A stretch of DNA of 64,000 nucleotides from Drosophila pseudoobscura (taxonomy: Eukaryota; Arthropoda; Insecta; Diptera; Drosophilidae), in contig NC_046679.1 of the NCBI RefSeq assembly GCF_009870125.1, positions 27,714,001-27,778,000 on the forward strand, read 5' to 3'. The notes beneath the pieces were generated by a model. That model did no database searches. It was not told the origin of the DNA and saw only the letters and a program-made list of their open reading frames with translations. Numbering within the stretch: position 1 is the first letter of the stretch; every line of letters starts with the position of its first letter. Shown here piece after piece: positions 11,763 through 25,761 of this stretch. The position numbers and the translations under genes are program-made.

Positions 11763-14700
11763 GTAAGTATTAGCCGAAACGACTACCACTACTGTATATT
11801 CCAAAAGGCTCGACCAAATGGCCGATTCCAATTACGCACTCCATAGAACTTTTAATTTAAACACTCGTCGGCGGTCACGCGGACCCCGCCAGCACCCCGC
11901 ACCCCGTGTCCCTCCAGTGAATCGTTTTCCCTTTCGCTGTGTAAAATAAACCCAGCATGTGGTTGGGGCATCTAATGAGTTTTCATGATGTACTCCTCAC
12001 TCTCTCTGTCGCTCTCTGTCGCTCTCAATAATGGACAATAATGCTGGAAAAGTTTTAGGCGGAACTCGGGGCCGTTTTGGGCTACGGAGGAGTCCCTCAT
12101 TGGCTTGTTATGTTTTGTTCTTCTTTTTTTTTGTTTTTGGCCAAAAACAATTCACAAGTTTTCAGGCAGCGAAAGGCCGCGAATGATCGTAATAAAGACA
12201 ATGAACCCTCGCAGGGGTAACAAAAATCCTAGGCAAAAAAAGGGCGAGGGGTCTTAGATACCCTAGAAGATATATTTTTTGTTTGGTGCATTGAAGAGGA
12301 TCTTGGGGGGTTCTGTCTTTCTGTGGCAGAAAGATAGCTTTAAGATTGTAGGCATTGTTTTGCCCTAAAAAGGAGATCCTTCCCCATTCTTGTCTCCTTA
12401 GAAAACCATATATACCCCTCCGTTGTTAGGGTGCCAGAAAAAAACAACATCTACATCGAAGTTGTCCTTTTGCCTCTTTTGTCTAACCAGACGGCATGGA
12501 ATCCCTCTTGACTTAGGGTTCATTTGTGTCCGACGACGGGTCACTCTCTTCACCCAACAGAGAGTGGGCGGTGGGGAGGGGGAGGGGGAGGCAGGGTTAT
12601 TTGTGTCCGACTCTCGTAGTTCGCTTGGCTTGGCTTTTGCCAGAGTTTTATGGCTCTGTCATGCTTATGGATTTGTTACTGATTGCCTGGCCAAGATAGC
12701 TTTGTGCTGCCATGAAGCCACTGTCCTCTCACTGCCCCCTCGTTGTCCTGTGTGTCCTCTACCCTATAGATAAATGGGCATATTGATTTGTCGTTAAGAT
12801 GATTAAATTGATAAGCAAATTAGGGAGCACAGCACAGCAGAGTACAGCAATTGTTAGGGATGGTTTATGTTTCCTCCTTTGGGGGCTCGAAGGGTCCTTC
12901 AAGCTTCGTCTATGCCTCAGACACTGACATAATGAATTTGAAAAAACAACTCCTAGCCGAATCCTCAAAAACAAAGGCGACACTCCACTATATTGTATAG
13001 CAGAGAAAAAAGTTATTATTTTGTATTATATATATTTTTGCTGGCAACTTTTTGGCTAAGCGAATTTTTATGGCCATAGTTTTGCGGCAGCAGTGCGGTG
13101 GGCGGTGGGGGGGGGGGGAGGCCATAAAACAAAACTGCAACTGAAACTGCAAATAGATGAACAGCTCGGGGTCCTGCAGTCGCATCCGGGCGAATGTCCT
13201 TTTAAATGCGACAACAGCTTGCGCATAAGCGGGGTGCAACAACTTTTTAATAGCCCCGCAATTAAAGCATCGCCAGGATACATGTATATGTGCCACAGTG
13301 GGCCGCATAAGTCCTCTGATAAATTGCTGGGCTGCCATTGAAACGAAAGTAGCCAAATAAGAGGCAGGAGCATGTTTATGCCACAGGCTGCTGGCTGATA
13401 TACGAGCAGCTTCGCCGGATTGGCTCGCATTAGTTGCAGATAAATTGCGAGAAATAAAATTCACTTAAATATTTCATACTGCCGCCGCCAGCTCGCTCAT
13501 GGGCGAAACATGAAAGGAAGGATGTCAGGGATAAGCGGAGTGCCGGCGTGCCTACAAATTATCGGCCTGTCCTGTCGCCAACGCAACCGAGTGGCAGCCG
13601 GCAGGCGGCAGGCGGTCCACCAAGAAACCGGAAAAACAAACAGTCAGACAAGTTAAGACTCAGGCGAGTACACACACGCTCTCCAATCGACTTTGTACTA
13701 CAATGCTGAAAGGCATTTGATGTACCCTGAACAGAGAGGGTAGCCAACATTCTACGTAGGCTTTGGCAACAGGAAGAGAAGGTTGAACCAAGCGAGCAGG
13801 AGAGGAAAACGTATACAGAAACGCCTGATTTCCTGTCATGCACAAGCAGTGTATTTTGTTGTTGGATTCTGGGGACCGAAACAGACCGCCTCGGTGGATT
13901 ACCTAGAAATCTCTTCTATCTGCAGAGTCTCCCAAGGGCATCCGACGCGTCGGTATCCCCAAAAGCTATACTGTTTTTCTACCACTCCAAGAGTATATCC
14001 GAAAACATTTTTTTTGTGCAACTTCTTTCGTCTGAATGCGAATGAATTTGTGCATAAACTGCGCTTCTGTGGCTCGAGCGGAATGCTTCAAGTGGCAGGC
14101 CACTCACTGGCTTCCCCAGAATGGACCACGCCCCTCCGCCCCACCGACTGCAGCCCGACCATATATCTTGTTGAGTCCTGAGCCGCGGGCATATTGTGCA
14201 ACTTTTTGGCACATGTCTTGCATGTCTTGCAGTTGAGATGCTCAGACCTCAAACTCAGGCACAGATACGGATACAAAACGTTCTAGCCCCGAAAAATACT
14301 CCAAGGAGACTACTTATTTACTTGGGGGCTTGAAGTGTCTGCCCCTCTCTCCGAGGAGCTGTTGTTGTGGGCTTCTGTCAATTGTTAAAAATAGCGAAAA
14401 GTATTCCAAGAAAAGATATTAATCCCCTTAAAAAAAAGGGGGGATTTTCAGCTGTAATGCGATTTGCGGGAAGGATAACTTAATTGAATTTAATCCCAGA
14501 GACAAAAACACACACAGAGAAAATGTAGAAAAATAAACAAACGACAGAGAGAGAGAGAAAGAGAGGTCTCTATTCCTCTGGAGATTAAGATTTCCTTTCG
14601 ATGTTGCCATTTTTCCTTTTTTGTTTTTTTTGTTTTTAATATCCCCAAAACCCCTCGCAAGAGGCATAAACCCAACGAGCCGAAAACTTTTCCACAAAAC

Positions 14701-16888
14701 AAGTTCCAATTTATTTCATCATTTAGCCATGGAAGATGGAAGGCCATCGTTCGGCTTTTTTGAGGACAGTTTAATAAGTTTTCCATATTAAATTCAACAA
14801 TTTCACCGAAAAACCCCGTAGACAAACGTCATTATCATCGCATTCTAAACGCGGTCAGCATCCCAAGAATTCCGCCACAGACCCACAAACAAACAAAAAA
14901 AAATGGCCAAAAAAAAAGGAGGAAAAAACTTGAAGTATGTCCCGTCTGGTGGGTTTTTCTTTACTTTTTTTTGGGGAAAGTTCTTCTGGTTTTTTTTTTG
15001 TGTGTGTGGGGCGGCACCCACTCGTGCTTTTTGATAAGAATGCGAAATGGCTGTTTGAGGAAGGAAAAGAAATTTATGAAAATAAAATAAATATAAACCG
15101 AAACTAAAGTTTTATAGAGGAGAAAAAAAAAAGGATGGAGTTTCTGGCACACAAAATATCCCTTTAAGTGGCTCGGCCTTTAGCAGAAGGGTATTTCTAC
15201 CCAATTAACGACCACCTGCGATGGGGGTTTGTATCCTATTGCTAATTCCATAGAATTACACAGAGATGGGAGTAAATTATGTGGGGGTGCCACACCTCGG
15301 CACATTCCAGGCCCCTACCTCTCTCTGGGAGCCAATATTTTTGGAAATTTTACACGCTGCGAGTGCCGTTAACTCCATTAGGTTTATTACGACAAATGGC
15401 GCCAAGTCAAATTGTTGCTTCCGCCCCGTGCCCCAATGCCTTGGGGCAGGCGCAACATAAATTACAAAAGTTTCGCATTAATTTCAAAATTGAATTTCCG
15501 CCTCCGTTCCCGGTATCTTTTTTCCCAATGAATTTCCAACAACTTTAATATAAAAATCGCCCACCGCTCGCCCCCCCCGAAATTTTGGAGATTGGGTAAT
15601 TTCGGACAGGATGTGCGCCAACGCGTTTTGGGTCATTGGAAAGAATAAATATTTAAATAATATAATATCTGTGGGAAATTTATGAATATTCCGTAATTAT
15701 TCATTTACAAATTCAATTGAAAATTACCATTAAATTAAAGCGGAAATACAATTTTGTTCAGGGTAGGAAAATTATTTATGGAAAATCCATTGATTTATTT
15801 GCTAGAACTAAATATTAACACAGTCTTTTGGCCGGCACTCAAATTGATTGATATGAAAATATGGCAGGCTTTTCTCTCGCCGTTTTCCACCGCAAAAATA
15901 AGCATATGCAAAATGCTGGGGGGCGGGGGAAATCAATGGGAAAAACTTAAAAAAGCTTCACTTTGATGCTATCGGGGGCTGAAAGGTTATTGAACCGCAT
16001 ATTCCATCAAACGTCGGAATGCTCGCTTTTCGCTCAATAAAAATCCGCAGCGTAAGCCTTGTGTCGTGTAAAGCCAATATTGAATGGCGTCGTTTTGCTC
16101 ACACAATTGCCACACAGAAATGAAAATGAAAATCAAAATCAAAAGCGAAAATTCATCATTCATAAATGCCATAAAAGGACAGGCAGGACGGGCAGTCCGA
16201 GGGGACACTTCTCAGACAGACGGCTAGCGAAATGCTTTGTGACTTTGTTACATTTTTCATGGAGCAACAATAAAAAGCTGGGCTTTATTACCTACTTACA
16301 CACAGACAGCCAGAGTTAGGGCCAGAGCCAGTCTCTTCTGCCTTTGGCCTTGTCTGTGTTCGCTTGGCCAAATATTTATGCATTCCGTCTAAGAAGATTG
16401 ATGCCCGGGTGCCACAAAAAAGAACCGAAAACCGAAAAGAGAAAAGAACATTTCGCACTGATCGGAAGGGTAGCGAGAAGGAAGCCATTTGCACCGATTT
16501 TTGGTTTACTTTCAAGAGTCCATGGGTTTTGGCAAGACGTTTGTTAAAGGAGAAGCCTTAAGGGCAGGATGTACCCCAATCCGCGATAGAATTTCCCTGT
16601 TTTGGGTGGCAGTTCTGCCTTGCCTTTCACTCTTTCACTCTTTCCCTCTTTCCCTCCTTCAATCTTCTTTAAATGCTGCCTTGCTTCCCTTAATCACTCC
16701 GTAACTATAATAAATGGGTTTCCCTTTCATCGATGGATTACTAATTGCCGCTACTTTAACACCAACTTTCAACAGCTTAGAGCAGGAGGAGGAGGAGGAG
16801 GAGTAGGATGAGGAGGAGAGTATTCTCGCAGCAGCTTGATTTACTGATGATTCTGTAATACATATAAACGAGTATTTTTCACTTACAG
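11763..16888 (+). other. neuroligin intron, about 5.1 kb
   Basis: The donor is gtaagt at 11763 and the acceptor is 'cttacag' ending at 16888. Inside I see no coding exon. It contains a 12-base G run (13107-13118) and several poly-T and poly-A tracts (14615-14640, 14980-15000). A (GGA)n run ends near 16803, about 85 bases before the acceptor. Confidence 0.8.
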
Positions 16889-17040
16889 CTACCGCATAGC
16901 ATTATGGGCGAGGAATTGGCGTTTATCTTTGGCGCGCCTTTGGCTCCCGCAGGTCCTTTTCCCAGCCATAACTATACGATGCAGGAAAAGCTGCTTTCCG
17001 AGGCGGTAATGGCATATTGGACGAACTTCGTAAAGACCGG
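16889..17040 (+). CDS. Nlg: neuroligin, internal exon (second in window)
   Basis: This 152-base exon is flanked by 'acttacag|ctaccg' and 'accgg|gtgagt'. It reads LPHSIMGEELAFIFGAPL, then a glycine/proline loop, an N-glycosylation sequon (NYT) and a helix ending AYWTNFVKTG. The GEELAFIFGAPL part is the neuroligin/cholinesterase block that carries the catalytic histidine in true esterases. Here the aligned position appears to be methionine, consistent with a non-enzymatic adhesion protein. It leaves phase 2 and joins the exon at 17713 to restore a glycine codon. Confidence 0.92.
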
Positions 17041-17712
17041 GTGAGTACTGGACTTTGAGTTAAAAGTGCATTTCGAGGAGAAAGTTGGGCGAAGTCGGCG
17101 GGATGTGGGAGAGGGGGGAGGGGGGAGGAACATCAACACGAGAAGAGTCACAGTCCTGCATGCAAATGCGGACTGCGGGTCTACGGATTCGGATTCGGAT
17201 GCGGATGCGGACACGGATGCAATGTGGGATATTCATGAGTTTTTGGAATGGCTTTGGCTTTTCGTTGTGGCGCCGTGTGGCACGTTTTGCAATCTGCAAC
17301 GCTTGGACAGTGAAATGAATAGAATTTTTACTGCCGCTTTTATTATTATTCCCGCAGTGAAAACATCGGCTCTGTGAGGCGCTGCCGGGGGGGGATAGTA
17401 GGTGCATGCAAATATTATTAGTGGAAGTGGCTCTGGGGGGGGATCAGTGGAATAGAGGAAATAAAACCCAGAACTGGAAATCACAGCCAGGATCGTTAGC
17501 CAGGACATTTTCCCGCCAAAGCCAGAGGCAATCACATCTCAGAGGCCCGGCCCCCATAACCATGTCGTTTAAATGGCGAAAATGATTGTTCGGATTATGC
17601 CCATAAAACGGAATTGTTTCGGATAATGGGGGAGCGTGGGGGAGCCTCATTAGTGGGAGCCTCTCTCTGTCTGGCTATAATTGGAAATTGACAAACATCC
17701 GAATTTTTCCAG
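17041..17712 (+). other. neuroligin intron, 672 bases
   Basis: Donor gtgagt, acceptor 'tttttccag'. It holds a short array of GGATTC/GGATGC hexamers near 17186-17218. No additional exon is visible. Confidence 0.85.
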
Positions 17713-17828
17713 CAATCCAAAGGCGCCCTGGAAGGGCATCTTCTTGAATTCGCACGCCCTCGAATGGGACCGCTATGACCTCGACTGGCCGGAGTTTAAC
17801 AAGCGAGCACAGGCCTATCTCAATATTG
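17713..17828 (+). CDS. Nlg: neuroligin, internal exon (third in window)
   Basis: This 116-base exon lies between 'tttttccag|caatcc' and 'atattg|gtgagt'. It encodes NPKAPWKGIFLNSH, then EWDRYDLDWPEFNK and ends YLNIG. This is the segment before the end of the esterase-like fold, where neuroligins and cholinesterases carry a W-x-x-Y motif. It leaves phase 1 and is separated from the last exon by a 59-base intron (17829-17887). Confidence 0.92.
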
Positions 17829-17887
17829 GTGAGTCCTTATGCCAAGAGCAATCCCTTACGTATATTTTATGTCCATTTGCCATGCAG

Positions 17888-20007
17888 GAATCCCACCAAC
17901 AGTGGGCTACAAGTACCGACAGATCTACATGAATTTCTGGAACAAAGAGCTGCCCGATGAACTCAATCAAATTGCGGCCTTGCAGGAGCAGCTGCATCCC
18001 GGCAGTGAGGTGATTACGGGTCACATGAGCCAGTACGGGCCGCGGGATAAGGGCGCCGAGGACCCCGTGCGTACACTGAAGCTCCTGCTCCAGGAGCCCA
18101 GTCTGGCCAACAGTCCGGACTCGACGGAAACGGCGGCCGAGAACATGTACAATGCCCCGCCCACCTTTGGGCATGTGATGCACAAGCAGCAGCCGCAGCA
18201 GCCGCAGCGGGAGGAGGACTTGGAGATGACCTCTGCCACGAATCCCATGGCGGAGGACCAGCCGGAGACGGTGGCCAAGTCGGAGACAACGCTGCAGCTG
18301 CTGATTGCATTGATAGCCCTGATTATTGCCCTGAATGTGATCATCTATGGCACGTTCCTGATGCGGCAGCGTCGCAAGAGAGCCAAAATGTTGCCGTTTC
18401 CGGGCCCAAAGCTGAACGGGAATATCCTCAGCTATGACGGCGCCAACGACGACGAGCTGAAGCGCTGCAGCAAGTCGCGGGATGGCGACGACAGCTACGT
18501 CATGGACATGGCCCGCAAGTCCAACACTTACGAGGCCATCAAAACGGGCCAGCGGTCGCCCATCAATGGGTATGCGATCCAGCGACAGCTCAGCTGCTCG
18601 ACGGTGGACACCCACACGAAGGTGTGCGAGTGGATGTCGGGGCAGGAGGTGCCCAAGTCCGGGAGCTTTGCCACGCCCACGGCAACGCCACCGACCTCAG
18701 TCCTGCCTGATGGCCGGATGATCATTTGCCAGGACATCGAAGTGGCGGACGCGGCTCTTCTGATCCCCCAGCATATGCACGAGCCGCAGCACTACGAAAT
18801 GCTGCTCCAGCGCCAGCACTCGGCCCTCACCGAACCCAGCGAGGACATCCTGCAGCAGCAGCTGCAGCACATGCCACTGCATCGGCACACCCACTCGGAT
18901 CCGGTGGACATGATCCTGGCCGCCGATGAGCAGGTGACAAGCTTCGTTCATGCCGACGACGTGGACATTAATGTGACGAGTCGCGATGAGAATTGCGTGC
19001 TGGAAGTGGTGCCCCTCACGGCAGCCCAACAACTGGAACTGCTCCGGCAGCGTAACTACCCCAAGGTGCTGCCCACTGCCCAGGACCTGAGGGACAGCCG
19101 CGGTGGAAGCTACAAGCGGAACTCCTTGCCGCCGCAGAACTTCAGTGCCCCACTGCCGCCGCCTCGCACCATCAGCAGCACTCTGGGGCGGCGGCGACGG
19201 GACAGCAGCAACATTACCACATCACCACTGCAGCTGGCCCAGGACCTGGCCGGGGAGGAGGAGCCCGGGGAGCCGCAGATTACCCAGAATACACTAATCT
19301 TCGGTCCCATTGTGCCCAAGTCGCCGGCGACCTCGTTAAAGCGACAGAAACGGACGCCGGAGGCGGGAGCGCCGGCAGCGGGAGCGATGACAGCACTAAG
19401 CGGATCCTTCCAATCCTTTGAGTCGGTGCCGCCGGCTCATGAGACCACACCGCCGCAGGGCGGGGAGCGTACCGAATGCATTTACTCGATTGAGGCGAGT
19501 CCCGGGACGTGTCCAGGGAACGATGGGACGAGCTGGTCGGCGCCCAATGGCGATTTGTATGCACAGCCGATGAAATCTCCCTCCAGGACATCGCTCATAC
19601 CGCGCCTCACCCAACAGCAGCCGACGCTGACGCCAACGCCGACGCCACATCATCATCATCAGGGAGCTGCTGAAGGAGAAGAGACAGCAGCAGTGCCTGG
19701 AGGAGCATCATCAATGGCCACCACCGTCTCACCGACCCGCATACCTCAATTGCTGCAGCGTCAGGCTTCCGGCAAGGATTTGCGAATAGCAAACACCGCA
19801 AGTCCCCTGGCAAGCCAGGGACAACAGCAGCAACAACAGCGCACGGACTCCACAATATCATCAGGTTCGTCGGCTTCGGCGGCATCATCCACAGAATCCT
19901 CCACATCCTCATCCTCATCCTCGACGAACACGGTTCGCACCGAACTGCAGCAGCACCAGCACCAGCACCAGCACCAGCCTGGCAAAAGTATTACGACCAA
20001 TATATAG
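17888..20007 (+). CDS. Nlg: neuroligin, terminal exon with membrane span and long cytoplasmic tail
   Basis: Neuroligins are postsynaptic adhesion proteins that bind neurexin with an inactive esterase-like ectodomain. This last exon codes about 705 residues: the end of the esterase fold (IPPTVGYKYRQIYMNFWNKELP), a roughly 110-residue stalk rich in Q, E and T, one hydrophobic span at about 18292-18360 (LLIALIALIIALNVIIYGTF) followed by the basic stop-transfer RQRRKRAK, and about 550 cytoplasmic residues. The tail has a conserved-looking juxtamembrane part (SYDG..DDELKRCSKSRDGDDSYVMDMARK), then Q, H, P and S runs. It ends SITTNI, which fits a class I PDZ ligand (S/T-x-hydrophobic). Size and recalled synteny favour Nlg1 over the other fly paralogues, but I cannot settle this. 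I find no canonical AATAAA until about 22520, so the 3' UTR end is unknown. Confidence 0.93.
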
Positions 20008-23000
20008 AAAAACCCCAACACCCAGGAGGAGCAGGGACCAGCCAGCAGCCAGTAGCCAAGAAGTTCCTCAATTTAACGCCAGAGAGAGAGGGAAAGAGTG
20101 AGAGACAGAGTTAGAAAGGATGGAGGTCCCGCTGTGGTCGCATTGCGGCGGACGAGCAGGAGCAGCAGCTCCGACAGCTGCCTGCCAAATGGCTGCCCCA
20201 TCCCCTTCCCCATCCGCATCCCCATCTCCATCTCCACTGGGGTCCACGCACACAGGCCAGGCTGTCGGAATTTTATAGAGCTTGCGTAAATTTAATAATA
20301 CATTTTGGTATAAAGTTTATCTTTGACTTGGCTGCGGCGGCATCGGCGGTTAGCAGCTTCGACTGCAGTTTGTGTGCCTGAAAGGAAAGTTTTCTACCAT
20401 CGTAAATTAGTTGCGAGAATTGCGAGTATTTTGCAGCAAAAGGTTGCAGCAGCGGCAGCAGCATATCGAAATAAGCAGAGAAAGTCTCATCAAATCAAAG
20501 GAACTTTTGAGTGATGTCATGGAAGTAGCATCTAAATGGGAAATATATCTTTGATAGATGGAAAATAGATTGGTTTATGGAACTAAGAAGAAAGTAATAA
20601 GTAATAACAAAATATGCATAAATATATATCTATAATTTAGCCATAATTTAGTCATAAGAATCACAGTCATTATTCTGATGTAAACCAAAGAAAGGAATCC
20701 ATAAAATTGTACATAATGGAGCCACCCAGCAAGTATTATAAGTTAAATGTTCGTTCTATGAAATCAAATTAGGTTTCTTGCCATAAGATAACACACACAC
20801 ACACACACAGAAGACACTCATCGATGAAGGCAATTTGCATATGGCTGATTTTTGCATTTGTTTCCCCTGACAACCGACAGAAGCAGAAATTGCCAATAAC
20901 AATGCCTGCATTTTGCCACTTTCCACTCCACACCATGCCACGCCACACCATGCCATGCCACACACAAAAGTTGTGTCAACTATTGTTGCCGGCAATTTAC
21001 CAAACAAAAGCTACTTACGAAGGAAATACCCTCCAAGAGGCAGCTCCGATTTTGAGAACACGAAGGCTATGATTGATCAGAAGTGCATATTTTCTCGGCT
21101 CCAACTCCACTCAATAACGAATGTATCTCGAAAGGGTATCTTTAGCTTCTGCTTTCGGGTCTAGACTTTCGTTCTCTGCCTTCCTTTTATGTGTGGCTGT
21201 CTTTAGTCCGCCAATGCTCTCTCAGGAGCAGAGCCAGGGCAATTTCGTGGTGCCTGCCAACTTAATTTGCCACAAAATTTCAACGGCAGCCACTATTGGA
21301 GCACGCCTTGGAGCTTGGGAGCTCTGTGTATCCTGTAGTCTCGGAGTCGCATCAAAATCAGTTGAAATGTCAACATTTCTGTAGCTGCACATATTTCAAA
21401 TATTTGGCATTTCCCGCATAGTTGTTAACTCTTTCTCCACTTGGCTGTTTCTGTTTCTGTATCTGACTCTCCCCATCCCCTGCCCCATCGCCATCAAAGT
21501 TGTCGCCGACCGCAGCATAGTTGGGAGTTTTGTTGCTTCTAAGCTTAAGGCCATATCCTGCAGGATTTACTGCCTCTGGCGTTCGTTGCCATAGACGAAA
21601 GTTTTGTGGACCCCCGGCTTTTATGCCTTATTCCCTTTGTGGCACATTACAGTTTTTTTTTGGTTTGGTTTTTGCCCAGAGATTGAGTTATTGTGTCGTT
21701 TCGCTTTGGGGTCCTTTATGCAAATTGTTGTATCTTGAAGTTTTTCGCTGTTTGTTTTTGTTGCTGCTGATTCCATAACATTTTTATTCTCCCTTTACGC
21801 AGGTTGTGGCACAGCACAAAACATCGAATGGCAAAGTTTGTCGCGAACTAAAATTGAAAATTCTACTGCCCTCCAAGAAATGTTTCCCCAGAGATAGAGC
21901 GAGAGAGAGAGAGCGAAACCGGGGGCGCCACAAAAGTCGTAATTAAATTGTTTGCCCCATTGGATTGTTTTTACGCTTTCATTTTGGCTCTCTCGTGGTC
22001 CTTTTTGCCGGACTATTTGTTTGGTCACTAATTTTGTTAAGGCATGAGAGGGGACGGGCAGTGCCAACTAATTGAGCAGCACAAGAGCCAAAAAGTACTC
22101 CAATCAGGGTTATTTGATCGGAATGTTGAGGACATAAATTGATATAATGGCCTCGATATGAATGGGATACCCACTGCAAGAGTGTCGGCATATTTTTGCA
22201 CTTCAAAGGCGAAGTCTTATATGAGATTTCCATAGCCCACCCCCCCATGGTCGACCACCCCTCCCGCCCCTGGCTGCCTGTCTGTCCATCACAGAGTGTT
22301 TTCCCACTCAAGTCGGGCCCGGCTGTTTGTAATTTTCCTCAATTGGAAAATGCCTTTGGGGCGTTTCACTCTTTCCTCAAGTTCTTCTTCGCTCTCCGCT
22401 CTTCTTTCACTTCTTTTTCCTTCCCTGCCATGTACTCGCATCGTTTGGTGTATTTTCTTTTGTGGAAGCAGGCATTCCGTGCAGTCTGCTGAAAAGTGTA
22501 TGAAATAGTCCTTAAATTGAATAAACCCAGAGATAACTTTTGTGGCAAGTTATCAAGTGCTAAATGGAAGTTTGTTAGCTTGATATGCCCTGTAATGGAA
22601 TTCCCCCACTTTGATATAAATGAAAATTCTGGGAAAAAGCAAAGCTAGAGCAAAAGACAACAAATCTGTTTGATTGCAGAACAATCCACGAGGACATGGC
22701 TAATTCCGAGACCTTAATCACTTCACCGCAGGGCAAAAACACTTGTACACCATTAAATATGTAGCTTTCGAATCAATTTGCCAGATTCCACTGGACTGAA
22801 TAATTCATAAACTAGCAAAAACCGAAACTATACTACATACCGCACAAGCCAAATAGTTTGGACCCAACAAATCAAAAGCCACAGCCGGAGCCGGAGCCAG
22901 AGGAAAGCCAAACAAAAATCGAGAAAACTAAACTCTTGGAGTACGAGGAAATTCCCAAAAGCAGCTCCCCAGCACCGTCTGCTGCTCCGAACATTTTCGT

Positions 23001-25742
23001 AAATTTGCTGACAACCACAAATTAGAGTAACTCAAGAGTATATTAAAGTCAAATATGCAGAGGGCTGGAACTGCCGTAACCCGAATGTAAGAGACAAGTA
23101 CAGTACAGTACAGAACGCCTCGCCTCGCCTCTATGGAGTAGGAAACTTTCAGGAGACTGAGACTGAGACTGAGACTGGCAACAATTCATGCATTAATACA
23201 TAACGTTCTGGTCTCTGATTTGATTTACTGTTTGGGGACTTTTGTTGGTCAAAATAGGGCAAGGCACAAGCAAAATGAAAACTTATGACAGGAAAACCCA
23301 ATAGGCAAACACCAAAAAACGAAAAACAAACAAATAAAACATCCTTAAACCATAATTTAAATTGGATAATTTTTGTAAATATTAAAACTTTTCTATAATT
23401 AAAGCAAATTAACAACGACAAGCATATGCTACGATATGGGCAACCGATACACGTTTTATTTTTTTGTTCATTGTTAATTAAGCAGCTTAAGTGCATCAGC
23501 ACTAATTAATGTACTTAATAATTAGTATTATACGTTTATGTGTACATTTTCCGCACCGCAATGAGAATGAAACGAACGGGTTCACTGGGTCTTTAATGGC
23601 CTTTAACAACAAACAATAAACAATAAACTGGATAAACATTCCACACAACCAAACAGATGAGCAAACAAATATGTAAATTATGCCTTGCTATTTTTAGACC
23701 CTTGACGTTTGTTTGACTTTTTAATGAAAATTTTAATAATTTAATAGGTGCCAAATGGGAAAAAACAATGGAATGGACACACAGCAAAGTGTAAATAATT
23801 TATAATCCAAACAATTATTGTAGCCATGTAACATTTCACAAATAAAAAGGATAACTTTTCAACAACAAAAATGCGGAGAAAGGGGAATATGTTGGCGGTC
23901 AAGGGTTTCAGTTAACTCTTTGACTATTTGGCTGGGTCTCGGCTGCCCCGCTGGGAAATGTTTATTAATTACAGTTGGGATTACTTTTAATGAGTTGTGG
24001 ACCGCACCAAAAAATTCCTGGTGTCCAATTTGATTTCGTGCAATAATTTTCATAAATACATGTTGCAATATTCCGCACAAAAACCGAAAAATGCTTAATT
24101 AATTGTATTTTGGGAGACTAGATACGACACAAACACCAGTGGAAGACCAACAAATGTCACGAGGGACATCAACGGCATAAACGGATTTGTTTGGTTGATA
24201 ATTTTCCTGCCTGCTGGCGAGATTTAAATGTAATTTTGCGGTAGAGCCCCGTAGGGCGGTGCACGGGCCGGCGTTAAATGCAAATTATTCGCATCGAAAC
24301 CTCAATGAATATAAATTCGCAAATGAACAGCAATCGCACCTCGGAATATTGGACAATGGTTCCAGTAATAAAATAAATATTTAATTAAATATATTTCTGT
24401 GTTTTGTGTCCTTTTTCTGTATATTTTTACAGTATTATTTTGCTTTGTTTGTTTTTGCGGCCGAGAGTTCAATGAGCCATTAAATGTTAACGATCTCAAA
24501 GCCATAAAATAATATGCACAAAATTGATTCAAGGTGGAGTCTGTCCTGCATGCAAATTATGCATAAAATTCTGTCTTGCTTTTAGTTCCATTTCTGATCA
24601 AACAGTCGAAAGTGAAAGTGTGTGAAAGTTGTCTGAGACAAAACAAATCTTGTATGTTAATAATTTTCAATTTTAAGACCATTTTCTAAGCAAAATTCGA
24701 GCAGAAAATGCTCTCCATTTGATTTAAATGGCAAACAATTTTGTTGCATATTTTTCACCATTTTCCATCGGTTTGTTGCTGCAGTAACACATTGCCTGGG
24801 AGTTGGACATGTAAACAAGCATCCCATTTGCATTTACATTTTTCATAGTTTCTGTTCTTTTATTAAATTTATAAATTTTGTTCTGCTCCACAGGGCAGAT
24901 CCCTCCCGCTCTGGTCCTCGTCCTCGGCACGAACACGCTTCTCGCAGACCCTCCTCACACGTATGAGATTTATGGCAAAGCGCATTTTATTTATATATAT
25001 TTTATGACTTTTGTTGTTTTCATACTCTTTCTCTGGCTTTCTGCCCGCAAACATTTCCATCATAAATATTTTTCCCCGTTTTGCTGGGCGCCCAAGAAAA
25101 CCGAAAGGAAAACTACAATTACTAGGCATGGGCATGGCGTGGGGGAGGGGGATTGGGTGGATGGGAAAAGGAGCGAGAAAAGATCCTCTAAAAGTAAATA
25201 AAAGTGTGGAAAAGCGCAGGAAACTTTGTAGAACGTGACCTGCACGAGAAGCAGTCAGGCGTTGCCATTGAGCTTTGCCCAGGAACCATACTCTCCCACG
25301 ACCCCCACCCACTCTTTGAGTAGCAATTAACGCCCATGATATTGCCGTTCGGTTGCATGTGCCATGTGGCATGTGGAACGGCGTGTGCTGGGGCGGGTGT
25401 TAATGCGGCAAGTCACTCGAATTGGCAGTCGACTGGATTTTTATTGTAGAATACTTTCCCGGGCCTTTCCGCTGTTCCGTCGTTCCTTAACGTTTAATTT
25501 GCTTATTACCAAGTTTTCGCACAGACAATGTGCCGTCGCCATCGCCGTCGCCGTCGCCATCGCCATCGCCAACGCTGCTCCACTTTCATTCAAGTTTGTT
25601 GCAATTTGCAATTTGGGTCGTTGTCTGCCCCACGCCGGTCTGAAGCCAGTCAGTCCCCAGCCTGCCGCCACACATTTGTCGCTAATTTGGCGAGAAAAGT
25701 CAGCAGCCTTCCGCCTTTGAACGCGGGCTCCGTCGGAAGGAG

Positions 25743-25761
25743 CCCCCCCCCCCCCCCCCCC
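25743..25761. repeat. poly-C run, 19 bases
   Basis: An uninterrupted C tract, followed after one T by six more C. It lies in non-coding DNA and is a likely site of length polymorphism and sequencing error. Confidence 0.9.

Noticed and set aside
17815..18615. A 266-codon open frame on the minus strand inside the last neuroligin exon
   Set aside because: Shadow of codon usage in the real exon. No domain, no start context and no splice support.
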